From Tolypothrix campylonemoides VB511288 (GTDB taxonomy: Bacteria; Cyanobacteriota; Cyanobacteriia; Cyanobacteriales; Nostocaceae), in NCBI GenBank assembly GCA_000828075.3, contig JXCB02000058.1, positions 103,628 to 143,715 of the forward strand: a stretch of DNA of 40,088 nucleotides, given 5' to 3'. The position numbers were made by a program, and so were the translations under genes. The notes under the pieces are model-generated. The model was given only the letters and a program-made list of their open reading frames with translations. It had not been told where the DNA came from and did no database searches. Shown one piece after another: positions 25,670-33,049 of this stretch; within the stretch, counting starts at the first letter, position 1, and each line of letters opens with the position of its first letter.

Positions 25670-28600
25670 TTAGCGTTCGGATTGAGACTGTTGGTTTTTA
25701 GTTGTCATAGATTGCCAATAAGATTTTTGCTTTTCTGTGAGGAGGTTAATCGTGGCTCTTTGATCCCTTGTAGCTTGGTAAACGACTTGGTGTTTGTCAT
25801 TAATAATTTGCAATGTGTTGTTTGATGTTGAATAAATAGCGGTGTGTTTACTGCCGACGGTCGCCGTTTGAATAATGGCATTTTGATTATGCGCCAGGGC
25901 GCGAATCGCTTTGAGGCTGGCGGTGATTAAATTCTGCTCCCATTTTTCACGGATTGTAGTTGGAGTAGGGGTAGGTTCTGTGGGTTCATTGGGCGTTGGT
26001 GTGATATCAGTTATGGGTTCAGTTTTAATGATTTCGCTCTCTTGCATCGCATCTTTATTTTTTGTCCACTCTTCGGGATACCTGACAGTGGCTGGGTCAA
26101 TAACCAGGTTGGCGGTTGTTGCGCTTTCAGATTGGATGGTGGCACTGAATTTGAAGCTTTCTATAGATTGATGAGCGACTTGCACCTTTTCACTCAGTGC
26201 CGCAAACGAATCCTTATCAATAACCCCCAACACTTTGCCATTAACTAGGGCAAGGGGCGTAGGTGGTTTACGAGAATCAGAGTTGGATTTGAACCCAATG
26301 GAGACGGTGCATGATTCTCCTTGAAACGAGTGGTCAGCAAAGGCGTACTTTTTAATCTGCCCGACCTTTAACTGATTGCCTTTGCTTGAAGTGATTATGA
26401 CTGAGGCGCTAGGGGGAGAAGTGATTGTTGCCACCGCTTGTGTACCAATGGGCAATTGGGGTGATTCACTATTAAAGATAGCCAGCTTTTTCCCTTCTGC
26501 TACCACCCAGCGTTGGTCGCGGCTGGGGTCGCGGGGGTCGGTATCCAGCTCAATTTTGATAGGGACTTTCTCACCGTGCCAATTGCGTCCATTGTGTTCG
26601 CTGCTGGGTCGGTGTGTGCCAACTACAGAAAGATTGGTGAATTGTAATTCCTTCAGTTGTCCGATGATTTGGTCGCTTAAAGCAGCAAACGCTACACTGG
26701 CTTTCTTACGCCCCTGGTATTTCAGCTTTTCTTCAGTGTGGGTAATATTGTGGAGAGCTGCAGCCAGTGGAAGTTTTTCGGATTGGGCTGTAGAGTTCCT
26801 GACCGTTTCCAGGTATTCACTGGCTTTTGAAAAGGCAGCTTCTACTATACTCTTGCTAACACCTGGTTGGAAGGCGACTTTTCCTTGTTTGATTGTCATG
26901 CCAGCCTTGAGATTATGTTCACGAGCGGAAGCTTCTGAAACAGTGCCAATCGGTCTAGGAGGAATGTCGGCTTGAGTGATTGGATCTTTGAGCAAAACAG
27001 CAACAAAGGACTGTGGTGTTTTCTGGTTTTGTTTGGGATTGGGTTCTATTCTAATATCTAATTTTTGCTGACCCCAAATTGGTGAAGGTTGGTCACTTAC
27101 ATTGCTATTAATCAGGTTAGTCACTTCGATTTTCCGACCACTTGTTGCGGACGTAATTATTAAACTTGGACCTGGTTCTAATTTTCTTTTTTCTTCTAAT
27201 CTAATGGCTTCTTTAATCAAGTTGTTATAGGTATTTTTAATAGTGGTAGCTTGGTCTTTATGGTCTTGGGTAAACTCAACTCCAGGATATAAAGCTTTAA
27301 ATTGCTCTAATTGTCGGGCGATGAGTTTGTTTTCCTCAAAGTGCTGATTAGTCTGCTTTACCATCAAGTCAATAGGACTGTGGTTCGTGGTTTTCATTCC
27401 CCGATTCAAAAAAGCCTCTGGGTTTTTCTTATCAGTCAACCATCCAACAGAGGTGTAATTGCATATTTCCTGGCAGTATTTGAGGATAGATTCATCAGGG
27501 CGGAGTGCGCTTTTAGGACCATCTACGGCTACCTGTAACTCGTTTGAGAGTTGTCCGACAAGTGAACGCAATAGGTTTCTTACCTGGCGAAATCCTTGTT
27601 CTACTTGTTGTGTAGTTAGACTTGCTGGTAGTTTAGCAATGGGAGCTATTTGTTTTAAGATTTCTTCTGGGATTTTAATCTCGCCGTTTTTGTGTTTAGC
27701 TCCGATTTTACTTAAGTGTGCAGATATGCGTCTAAGGTACCCATATTGTTCTTCTTTGGGCATTAGCTGGGTTTCCCATTGCAACGCTACGTTCTTTTGA
27801 ATTTCGTTTGCAATGAGTCCAATTTTATTTTCCATCGCGCTGACGGCGATTTCTGCAAAAGTTCCTTGATAAGGGACTTTGGCTTTTTTGACTACATCGG
27901 GATAGCGGTTGGCTAGTAGATTGTACTCCTTCACTTCAGCAGCTAGAGTAGGAAAATCACGCTTATGAGCAAATGCCAAGCGATCGCCATCGAAATCTGC
28001 TTGCAAGTGGTCAGCTGCGGTTTGGGGATGGATGTGTACTGTCCCAGAAAGCTTCATTGCTTCAGGCAAATGCCGATTGGTCAGTACAATTACCCCATTT
28101 GAGTTGACCAAGGGAGAGCGAGTGACAATGATTTCTTCCCCTTCAGGAATATAGGGAACACAAATTTCATCTTCCGCAAGTTGCCAACTTGGTTGAGCTA
28201 GCCCAGCATCGAATTTAATCGCCCGTCCAGTAGCAATATCCACCCAGGAAGCGCGAACAAATTCTTGTAACTCGGCAATAATTTTGGGGTGTTCCAGTAT
28301 TTGAAAGTGACCTTCTAAATCGGCTTTGAGCAGGCGATAAACTAACTGGTCTTGTTGTTGCTGTTCTGGATTAAGTTCACCGCTTTCCTCTAAGTTGCTG
28401 AAAACTGATTCAACTGATAAAGCTAAGTCGCCTTCAAAGTTTGAAATTTCGGACTCAGAGGTGTTGACGAGTGCTTTACGCCGTTCGTAAGTTTCAACGT
28501 AAAGCTGAGCAATTTTGCGTGGATCTGATTGGATGTTTGCCAAAATCATCGCATCCATGGACAGCCGGGGTAGCATATCGGCTTCTACTGCACGAGGGTA

Positions 28601-29338
28601 ATTGACCAATATTTGCGTGCCAAGGCTGTGTTCGCCATACTCAGCCAGAGTTTTGATTCCTAAGCCGACTGTTAAGTTGTATTCACCTGGTGCGATCGCA
28701 TCTTCCCCTTTCCTACCTTTGAACGAAGATGTCGCCAGCACCATGTCGTAACCAGTTTTGCCGTTATCCCTAATTAACGCTTCTCCTACTTGCTCAAGCC
28801 TAAAGGGAGCTAGTGTTCCCTTAGCAATCCGGGCTACAAGGTTTTTTTCTTGCTCCTTGATGCCTAATCGAAACTGGAATGGAGTGTTGCTGCTACCAGT
28901 AAGTTCTTCTGCCAAGTCCAGGCTGATTAAGCCTTTGCAGTCACCTACCAGGTTTTTTGCCTCTTCAAGTGGCACAAAGCCGCCGTTTTCCCCAGTTGCG
29001 TCGTCTATCACCAAAATGCGTAGGTTGTTAAGTTCCTTGAAGTCCCGACAAGGAGTGAACAGCAGTGAGCCGTAGGCTGCTCCGTCTGAAGCATTAGGGT
29101 AAATGCGCTCTCTCACTTTGTCGTCACTAGCGAAATACATCCGTTCTCCAGCAGCGAACTGTAGCGTCTTGCCCTCATGTTCCCCCAAGTCTTGTGCTGT
29201 TGTAGAACCAGGATAAACCGTGCCGATGGCAAATTCGACATCGGGATATAAGTATTCAGCTAAGGAATTTTCTATCTTCTCTTCTACCCCAGTATCAAGT
29301 TTTAGCTTTGTATCAAAGTGTTTGAGGGTTAGAGTCAT
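25670..29338 (-). CDS. Two-barrel RNA polymerase-like protein (cellular RdRP/YonO type)
   Basis: A 1222-residue protein with the key residues of single-chain two-barrel polymerases. DFDGD at 448-452 matches the metal-binding triad of RNAP beta' and the DxDGD of eukaryotic RdRPs; it is preceded by VTRSPL at 405-410, the usual (R/N)xP strand. Upstream, SSFKG (K207) and GIK (K229) lie 22 residues apart where the first barrel's two lysines are expected. Downstream, IGLIAN 506-511 and AVDGPK 604-609 resemble RdRP-family motifs. These all sit in the family order and roughly the family spacing. The C-terminal half has beta-rich repeats, a Pro/Thr linker at about 1115-1137 and a helical tail. It starts a lone transcript between parA and small genes. 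It could prime replication or transcribe plasmid genes. Fold assignment is mine from motifs, without a search. Confidence 0.75.
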   Translation of the reverse strand: MTLTLKHFDTKLKLDTGVEEKIENSLAEYLYPDVEFAIGTVYPGSTTAQDLGEHEGKTLQFAAGERMYFASDDKVRERIYPNASDGAAYGSLLFTPCRDFKELNNLRILVIDDATGENGGFVPLEEAKNLVGDCKGLISLDLAEELTGSSNTPFQFRLGIKEQEKNLVARIAKGTLAPFRLEQVGEALIRDNGKTGYDMVLATSSFKGRKGEDAIAPGEYNLTVGLGIKTLAEYGEHSLGTQILVNYPRAVEADMLPRLSMDAMILANIQSDPRKIAQLYVETYERRKALVNTSESEISNFEGDLALSVESVFSNLEESGELNPEQQQQDQLVYRLLKADLEGHFQILEHPKIIAELQEFVRASWVDIATGRAIKFDAGLAQPSWQLAEDEICVPYIPEGEEIIVTRSPLVNSNGVIVLTNRHLPEAMKLSGTVHIHPQTAADHLQADFDGDRLAFAHKRDFPTLAAEVKEYNLLANRYPDVVKKAKVPYQGTFAEIAVSAMENKIGLIANEIQKNVALQWETQLMPKEEQYGYLRRISAHLSKIGAKHKNGEIKIPEEILKQIAPIAKLPASLTTQQVEQGFRQVRNLLRSLVGQLSNELQVAVDGPKSALRPDESILKYCQEICNYTSVGWLTDKKNPEAFLNRGMKTTNHSPIDLMVKQTNQHFEENKLIARQLEQFKALYPGVEFTQDHKDQATTIKNTYNNLIKEAIRLEEKRKLEPGPSLIITSATSGRKIEVTNLINSNVSDQPSPIWGQQKLDIRIEPNPKQNQKTPQSFVAVLLKDPITQADIPPRPIGTVSEASAREHNLKAGMTIKQGKVAFQPGVSKSIVEAAFSKASEYLETVRNSTAQSEKLPLAAALHNITHTEEKLKYQGRKKASVAFAALSDQIIGQLKELQFTNLSVVGTHRPSSEHNGRNWHGEKVPIKIELDTDPRDPSRDQRWVVAEGKKLAIFNSESPQLPIGTQAVATITSPPSASVIITSSKGNQLKVGQIKKYAFADHSFQGESCTVSIGFKSNSDSRKPPTPLALVNGKVLGVIDKDSFAALSEKVQVAHQSIESFKFSATIQSESATTANLVIDPATVRYPEEWTKNKDAMQESEIIKTEPITDITPTPNEPTEPTPTPTTIREKWEQNLITASLKAIRALAHNQNAIIQTATVGSKHTAIYSTSNNTLQIINDKHQVVYQATRDQRATINLLTEKQKSYWQSMTTKNQQSQSER

Positions 29339-29478
29339 GGTTTAGCTGGAAGTGTGAGTGCATTTATAATATCTAGATTGGACTACACTTTTTGCTATTG
29401 ATATCTGGTTTTTTACGTAAATCAGATTGTTTTATTGTTGACAAAAGTTAAAATCAAATTGCGGAGTAGTGTAAATTT

Positions 29479-29685
29479 ATGACCAGCAAAAAACTACCAT
29501 TATTGACCCGCGAAGAGTCTATGCGCGGTTTGATGCCTGAAGAACTCATGAGTGAGGGGTATATCGAGGCGGATGAGTTTTATAACCCAGCCCAAGACGA
29601 AGATGAGGAGGAAGGTCTAACAATTGCCGAATTGTATAGAAACAGTGCTCCTTATGTGGTGACTGGTGAAGAAGAGGAGTTTTAA
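29479..29685 (+). CDS. Small acidic protein, hypothetical
   Basis: A 68-residue, highly acidic protein (two D/E clusters, PAQDEDEEEG and TGEEEEF). It starts 140 bp from the divergent RNA polymerase-like gene. A TTGACA at 29438-29443 may be part of its promoter. No family recognised; a DNA mimic or partner of a neighbouring protein is possible but unsupported. Confidence 0.5.
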   Translation: MTSKKLPLLTREESMRGLMPEELMSEGYIEADEFYNPAQDEDEEEGLTIAELYRNSAPYVVTGEEEEF

Positions 29686-29738
29686 GATATATTTAACTGT
29701 GATTCACATCTACTTGACAAACCAACAATTATTTGCAT

Positions 29739-30101
29739 TCAAGACGACAGTTGTGATTGGATGAACTCATAACCGCGATCAAATCGCGGTATCATGCTGC
29801 AATTAAATTTGTTCAGTTCATTTACAATATCAGGACTGTCAAAATAAGATTGAGTTACGATTGAGGAAACACGCAACTGTTGGTTGATGCCGACGAAGGT
29901 GGGAAATGACCGATGCTTGACACTTGCCGTCCATGCATGAGCGGCAATTCTTGGTTCAACGAGTCCACTTAGCTTAAACCCCTTGCGGTATTTAAGCCAG
30001 AGGTGGTTCTCTCCCCAAGCGTTAACTTTCGGCATCCCCTGCCGTAGTTGACTAAAAGCCAAAATTTGTTTGAGTTCAAAAGCTGTTCGTCTAGTTTCCA
30101 T
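29739..30101 (-). CDS. Hypothetical protein of 120 aa
   Basis: I do not recognise this protein. It is basic in the N-terminal half (WLKYRKGFKLSGLVEPRIAAHAW) with an even spread of residue types consistent with a folded protein. A long inverted repeat overlaps its start codon (30101-30161) and would bury the start and ribosome binding site in a stem. Its 3' end faces the small acidic gene. Confidence 0.5.
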   Translation of the reverse strand: METRRTAFELKQILAFSQLRQGMPKVNAWGENHLWLKYRKGFKLSGLVEPRIAAHAWTASVKHRSFPTFVGINQQLRVSSIVTQSYFDSPDIVNELNKFNCSMIPRFDRGYEFIQSQLSS

Positions 30102-30161
30102 GAATCTTTTACCTACTTCTGGGAAAAACTAGAACTATGAAGTAGAACCCCTAAAGATTCA
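30101..30161 (-). promoter_or_regulatory. Inverted repeat sequestering a start codon
   Basis: Outer arms TGAATCTTT 30101-30109 and AAAGATTCA 30153-30161, inner arms CTACTTC 30113-30119 and GAAGTAG 30139-30145. In the minus-strand transcript the 3' arm contains the GAAGUAGGU Shine-Dalgarno-like region and ends at the AUG, so folding would limit initiation. A protein-binding operator is the alternative. Confidence 0.45.
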
Positions 30162-30201
30162 ATTATCAAGGTGCAGCATAAACCGTTAGGTTACTGGGTT
30201 T

Positions 30202-30549
30202 TTAAAGTGGTTGATTACCCTTTCCACGCTCCATTATGATACCACACACTACTTCATCCTTGTTGCTCTGAACCAACAAACTTGCAATATCTTGAATGCT
30301 ATTGATGCGAGTTGTGTAAGATGCAGTACGTGCAAGCTGCCGTAGTTCTGTGTCAAGTACTTGCTGAAGATCCCTACGACTCTTTGCTTGACGACTCAAT
30401 TTCTCGTGGGGTTCAGCTAGACTATATGCAGGCACGACTAACTTTATACGTCCAGTTTCACAAAGTTGCAGAATTTGCTCACAGCTGACAAACTGTTCTT
30501 GCTGGAAAACGAGTTCCAAAACAAAGTTGGTTTCAATGTAGACGTTCAC
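30202..30549 (-). pseudogene. PIN-domain protein, probably truncated
   Basis: The N-terminus (NVYIETNFVLELVF) is a PIN-type nuclease strand of a family in which E replaces the first D, followed by LVVPAYSLAEP. PIN toxins of this kind are usually longer, and here the reading ends at 115 residues in an unrelated tail (ERGKGNQPL) after SNKDE, so the C-terminal acidic residues are missing. I use the GTG at 30549, which overlaps the stop of the gene before it (GTGA); an upstream TTG is unlikely. Probably an inactive toxin remnant. Confidence 0.6.
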
Positions 30550-31025
30550 GCAACAGCCTCGCAATCGAAACTGCCTCCGGCGACAGCAGCATAAAGACCT
30601 GAGTCAACCAGCCATCGCTCTTGTTCATCCGTCTCTCCAAGAGGCAGCTCATTATAAATGATTTTCGATAGCCAAGCTGCTACTATTAGTACAAGGCTCT
30701 GACTACTTATTGTTTGCCCTTGCGTTATTCCAGCTTTATCAAGATAAGGCTGAATAATAGGACGCGCATCAACAGCATAAGTTGGTTCGCTAATGTCAAG
30801 TTGTGCATCTTCATTAGCCCACAGGTAAAACTTGTCAGGGAAGACCATGAGGAAGTAAGGGGCTTTTGGGTAGATGCCGTGGGCGAGGATATTGCTTCGC
30901 AGTTGGGAAGCCCACTGTGCCGAGGCATTGAGTTTACCCTTAACCTGAACGACAAGCACCAGTTGACCGTCTTTGTTGTAAACTGCTAAATCCCAGCCAG
31001 TGTCCCCTTGAGCAAACATGATCAA
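30546..31025 (-). CDS. PD-(D/E)XK-like protein paired with the PIN gene
   Basis: A 159-residue protein with WDLAVYNKDGQLVLVVQVKGK: D12 and Q27-V-K29, a restriction-endonuclease fold core where Q replaces the usual E of ExK, so it is probably not catalytic or is altered. Homologous stand-alone proteins are common in cyanobacteria, often just ahead of PIN genes as here, where the stop overlaps the PIN start. An ATG at 31019 is an alternative start. Role unknown; a toxin-antitoxin-like pair is inferred from context. Confidence 0.65.
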   Translation of the reverse strand: MIMFAQGDTGWDLAVYNKDGQLVLVVQVKGKLNASAQWASQLRSNILAHGIYPKAPYFLMVFPDKFYLWANEDAQLDISEPTYAVDARPIIQPYLDKAGITQGQTISSQSLVLIVAAWLSKIIYNELPLGETDEQERWLVDSGLYAAVAGGSFDCEAVA

Positions 31026-31198
31026 AGACTTTTTCGTATGACTTACTATTTACCATTCTGACGCAGGACGATATATTCGTCGCCAAATTCCATGGGTCGG
31101 TTGAGGGTGACGGTCGGTCTAACGAGTTAGTTCATAGCGCGATCGTATTTGGCAAATGGTCAAATAATTTGGGAAAGGACAGTGCCAGTTGTAAAAAA

Positions 31199-31230
31199 TT
31201 AACCAGCCTTTACTGCTAAAGGTTGGTTAA
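31199..31230 (-). terminator. Rho-independent terminator
   Basis: Arms 31199-31212 (TTAACCAGCCTTTA) and 31217-31230, loop of four; one G-T wobble. Read on the minus strand it is followed by AATTTTTTAC, a good T-tract. It ends the transcript of the 74-aa gene at 31241-31465. Confidence 0.8.
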
Positions 31231-31240
31231 AGTGTTAGTG

Positions 31241-31465
31241 TTATTTCTCAAACCCTTTGGTATACCCTAGAAGGTAAAAAGGATTTTGACATTGTTGGGG
31301 TATGCCAAAGTCCCCATGACATTTTCCCTGGTCATAGCAGCACCAATCGCTGCTTTGCCAAAGGTTTTGGTCTTTCAACCTTTCTTCGAGAGGGGGAATC
31401 TCACGTTCAACTAATTCCCGGTCCTGCACAACGTAGTGGAATTCTTCAAAATATTCTGGATACAT
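31241..31465 (-). CDS. Small hypothetical protein, 74 aa
   Basis: A 74-residue acidic protein with four cysteines in the middle (DWCCYDQGKCHG...QQCQNP), which could bind metal. No family recognised. It has its own terminator at 31199-31230 and carries the shared UCAC-loop leader hairpin 30 nt before its start, which supports it being a real, regulated gene. Confidence 0.6.
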   Translation of the reverse strand: MYPEYFEEFHYVVQDRELVEREIPPLEERLKDQNLWQSSDWCCYDQGKCHGDFGIPQQCQNPFYLLGYTKGFEK

Positions 31466-31494
31466 GGGGTCATAGGTGAAACTTCATCTCCGTG

Positions 31495-31508
31495 CAAGCG
31501 TGAGCTTG
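31495..31508 (-). promoter_or_regulatory. Leader hairpin with UCAC loop (copy 1)
   Basis: CAAGC 31495-31499, loop GTGA (UCAC in the transcript), GCTTG 31504-31508, 30 nt before the start of the 74-aa gene. A GGAGATG follows it downstream, as GGTGATG follows copies 2 and 3. Confidence 0.5.
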
Positions 31509-31522
31509 AGTAAAAGAAAAAA

Positions 31523-31545
31523 CCCACTGGTGTTTAATCAGTGGG
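31523..31545 (-). terminator. Rho-independent terminator of the SSB-tail gene
   Basis: CCCACTG 31523-31529 and CAGTGGG 31539-31545, followed on the minus strand by TTTTTTCTTTT. It lies 35 bp after the stop at 31580. Confidence 0.8.
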
Positions 31546-31579
31546 CTATGTGTGATGGATGAAGTTACGGTTGAGAGCG

Positions 31580-32497
31580 TTAGTAGGGAATGTCGTCCTC
31601 CGAAAAGTCGTTTACGCCTACAGTCACCAGTTCTGGCTCAGGTACAGTTTGGGACTGCGCGTCTACTGTGACTACTGGGCGCGTTGTGGCTCCTAGCATT
31701 GGCAAGCGCTCCCGCAATGCACAGTCCACGGTGAACTTGTTTTCACCCAGCTTCTCAATCCTGCTGATGACGAGCATCAATGGCTTTTCAGGATTTGGTC
31801 GCCAGCCAGATTCCAACAAAACGGTGACATTGCCCCGCGACAGCACTGTTCGTCCATCCAGAAGGTGCAACTTGTACACCGTTCCGTATTCTCCATCAGA
31901 GGATGAGATATAAGGGTGAAGCTGGTACTCTCCAACGCCAAGCTCGTGCATCTTGAAGGAATTACCAGGAACTTGCCGCAACAGAGGTAGGATAGGTTCT
32001 TCGTTGATGACTGTGGCTTCTACGTCTGCCACGGTAAGATTCAAATCCCGACTAGCTAGCTGGATAGGAACCCGGAACACATCCCGACTCTTGGACACGA
32101 ATGAGCAGGTAGCCTTGGGGTACTTATTGCCGCTGAGGTCTTCTTCCTCAGTGACAACTACCTTACCCTTGAGCTTACCGCAGTGCAACAAGTCGCCCTT
32201 TTGAGTAATGGGAAATTGGTTATCTCCTAGCTTCAAAACTATGGTTTCACCATCACGGAAGATGGCGGCGGCGTATACTGCCTGCATTACACCACCATTC
32301 GCTTTGACTAGGAGGACACTATCTGGGTTGAAGTTCTCAAGTTTCTCGTATTCAATGAGTTCCAGAAACTTGAGCAATGGTTCGGACTCCGCAGATGGTA
32401 GAGAATCCAGCCCGATGTTGTTCCACGTTTGTGTCAGGTCGTCTCTTAAAATGAGGGACGGAAACGCAGAACTATTGAATTCAATTGTTGTCGCCAT
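31580..32497 (-). CDS. Hypothetical protein with SSB-like acidic C-terminal tip
   Basis: A 305-residue, mostly beta-strand protein of no recognised family. Its end, after a Thr/Pro-rich linker, is NDFSEDDIPY, close to the DDIPF tip by which bacterial SSB proteins recruit replication and repair enzymes. Several strand-rich segments (VLLVKANGGVMQAVYAA, KATCSFVSKSRDVFRVPI) could form OB-like folds. I infer a plasmid single-stranded-DNA-binding or recombination protein. It has its own leader hairpin upstream and a good terminator downstream. Confidence 0.65.
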   Translation of the reverse strand: MATTIEFNSSAFPSLILRDDLTQTWNNIGLDSLPSAESEPLLKFLELIEYEKLENFNPDSVLLVKANGGVMQAVYAAAIFRDGETIVLKLGDNQFPITQKGDLLHCGKLKGKVVVTEEEDLSGNKYPKATCSFVSKSRDVFRVPIQLASRDLNLTVADVEATVINEEPILPLLRQVPGNSFKMHELGVGEYQLHPYISSSDGEYGTVYKLHLLDGRTVLSRGNVTVLLESGWRPNPEKPLMLVISRIEKLGENKFTVDCALRERLPMLGATTRPVVTVDAQSQTVPEPELVTVGVNDFSEDDIPY

Positions 32498-32511
32498 GCA
32501 TTTGTGTAAAA

Positions 32512-32557
32512 AACATCACCACTAGACGGCGCGTGAGCGCGAGGGTCAGGTGATGTT
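32512..32557 (-). terminator. Nested hairpin: terminator-like stem containing UCAC-loop hairpin (copy 2)
   Basis: Outer arms AACATCACC 32512-32520 and GGTGATGTT 32549-32557, with a T-run next to it on the minus strand, form a terminator for the gene at 32634-32939. Inside is GCGC-GTGA-GCGC (32529-32540), which lies 32 nt before the start of the SSB-tail gene and is the second copy of the leader hairpin. It may work as an attenuator: readthrough or stop depending on the fold. Confidence 0.55.
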
Positions 32558-32578
32558 GATATTAGGCAAGTGCGTAAG

Positions 32579-32626
32579 TGGAACCATAACTATATGCGCT
32601 ACGAGTGTGGGCGCGTTATGGTTCCA
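32579..32626. repeat. 12-bp inverted repeat after the small coiled-coil gene
   Basis: TGGAACCATAAC 32579-32590 and GTTATGGTTCCA 32615-32626 are perfect arms 8 bp after the stop of the gene at 32634-32939. No T-run follows, so it may be a protein site or an RNA-stabilising stem. Confidence 0.6.
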
Positions 32627-32633
32627 ATGATGT

Positions 32634-32939
32634 TTAGAAGGAATCACCAGCAGATACAATTGCCTTGCAGTCGCCGTTGACATTATTGAGCGACAGATTA
32701 AGCTCAGAGATTTGATGCTGCAAATCTTGCAGTTTCAATTGCTGGGACTGTACTTCTAGCTTTCGTAGCTCTGATATCAGCGTTTCCAACATTGGCAGAT
32801 TATCTGGGCTGAATTGAATGGCGATTGACTCGCTTGAACCACTCAGGTACAGGGTTGCTGTTCCTAAGTTTTCATTAATGAAACAACTGAGATAGCTGCT
32901 AGGCGTAATTGTGATGTTTGTGCTTCTGCTAATGTTCAT
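32634..32939 (-). CDS. Small hypothetical protein with C-terminal coiled coil
   Basis: A 101-residue protein starting at the ATG at 32939; the longer frame to 33044 runs through the TnpB element's end and is not natural. The first half is beta-rich (TATLYLSGSSESIAIQF), the second a helix/coiled coil (LRKLEVQSQQLKLQDLQHQI). No family recognised. The TnpB element sits directly upstream and has probably replaced its original promoter and leader. Confidence 0.5.
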   Translation of the reverse strand: MNISRSTNITITPSSYLSCFINENLGTATLYLSGSSESIAIQFSPDNLPMLETLISELRKLEVQSQQLKLQDLQHQISELNLSLNNVNGDCKAIVSAGDSF

Positions 32940-33019
32940 AAGAAAACCTCGTTGGAAACCCTGTGTCTTTAGACCAGGGAGGAAAACGGGAGGCAGGTAA
33001 TAAAGCTGCCGTTTCGCTG

Positions 33020-33025
33020 TATAAT
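33020..33025 (+). promoter_or_regulatory. tnpB -10 box
   Basis: TATAAT followed by AAAAC, 25 bp before the tnpB ATG; the same TATAATAAAAC context is common before cyanobacterial tnpB genes. No clear -35. Confidence 0.45.
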
Positions 33026-33049
33026 AAAACCAGTAGCGAAGCAAGTGGT

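Noticed and set aside
25299-25673. 124-codon plus-strand frame before the polymerase-like gene
   Set aside because: It is made of heptamer and palindromic interspersed repeats, R/S/P-rich, and shows no gene-like features.
26376-26975. 199-codon plus-strand frame inside the polymerase-like gene
   Set aside because: Antisense shadow with low-complexity Ser/Arg content; the minus-strand frame is long and motif-bearing.
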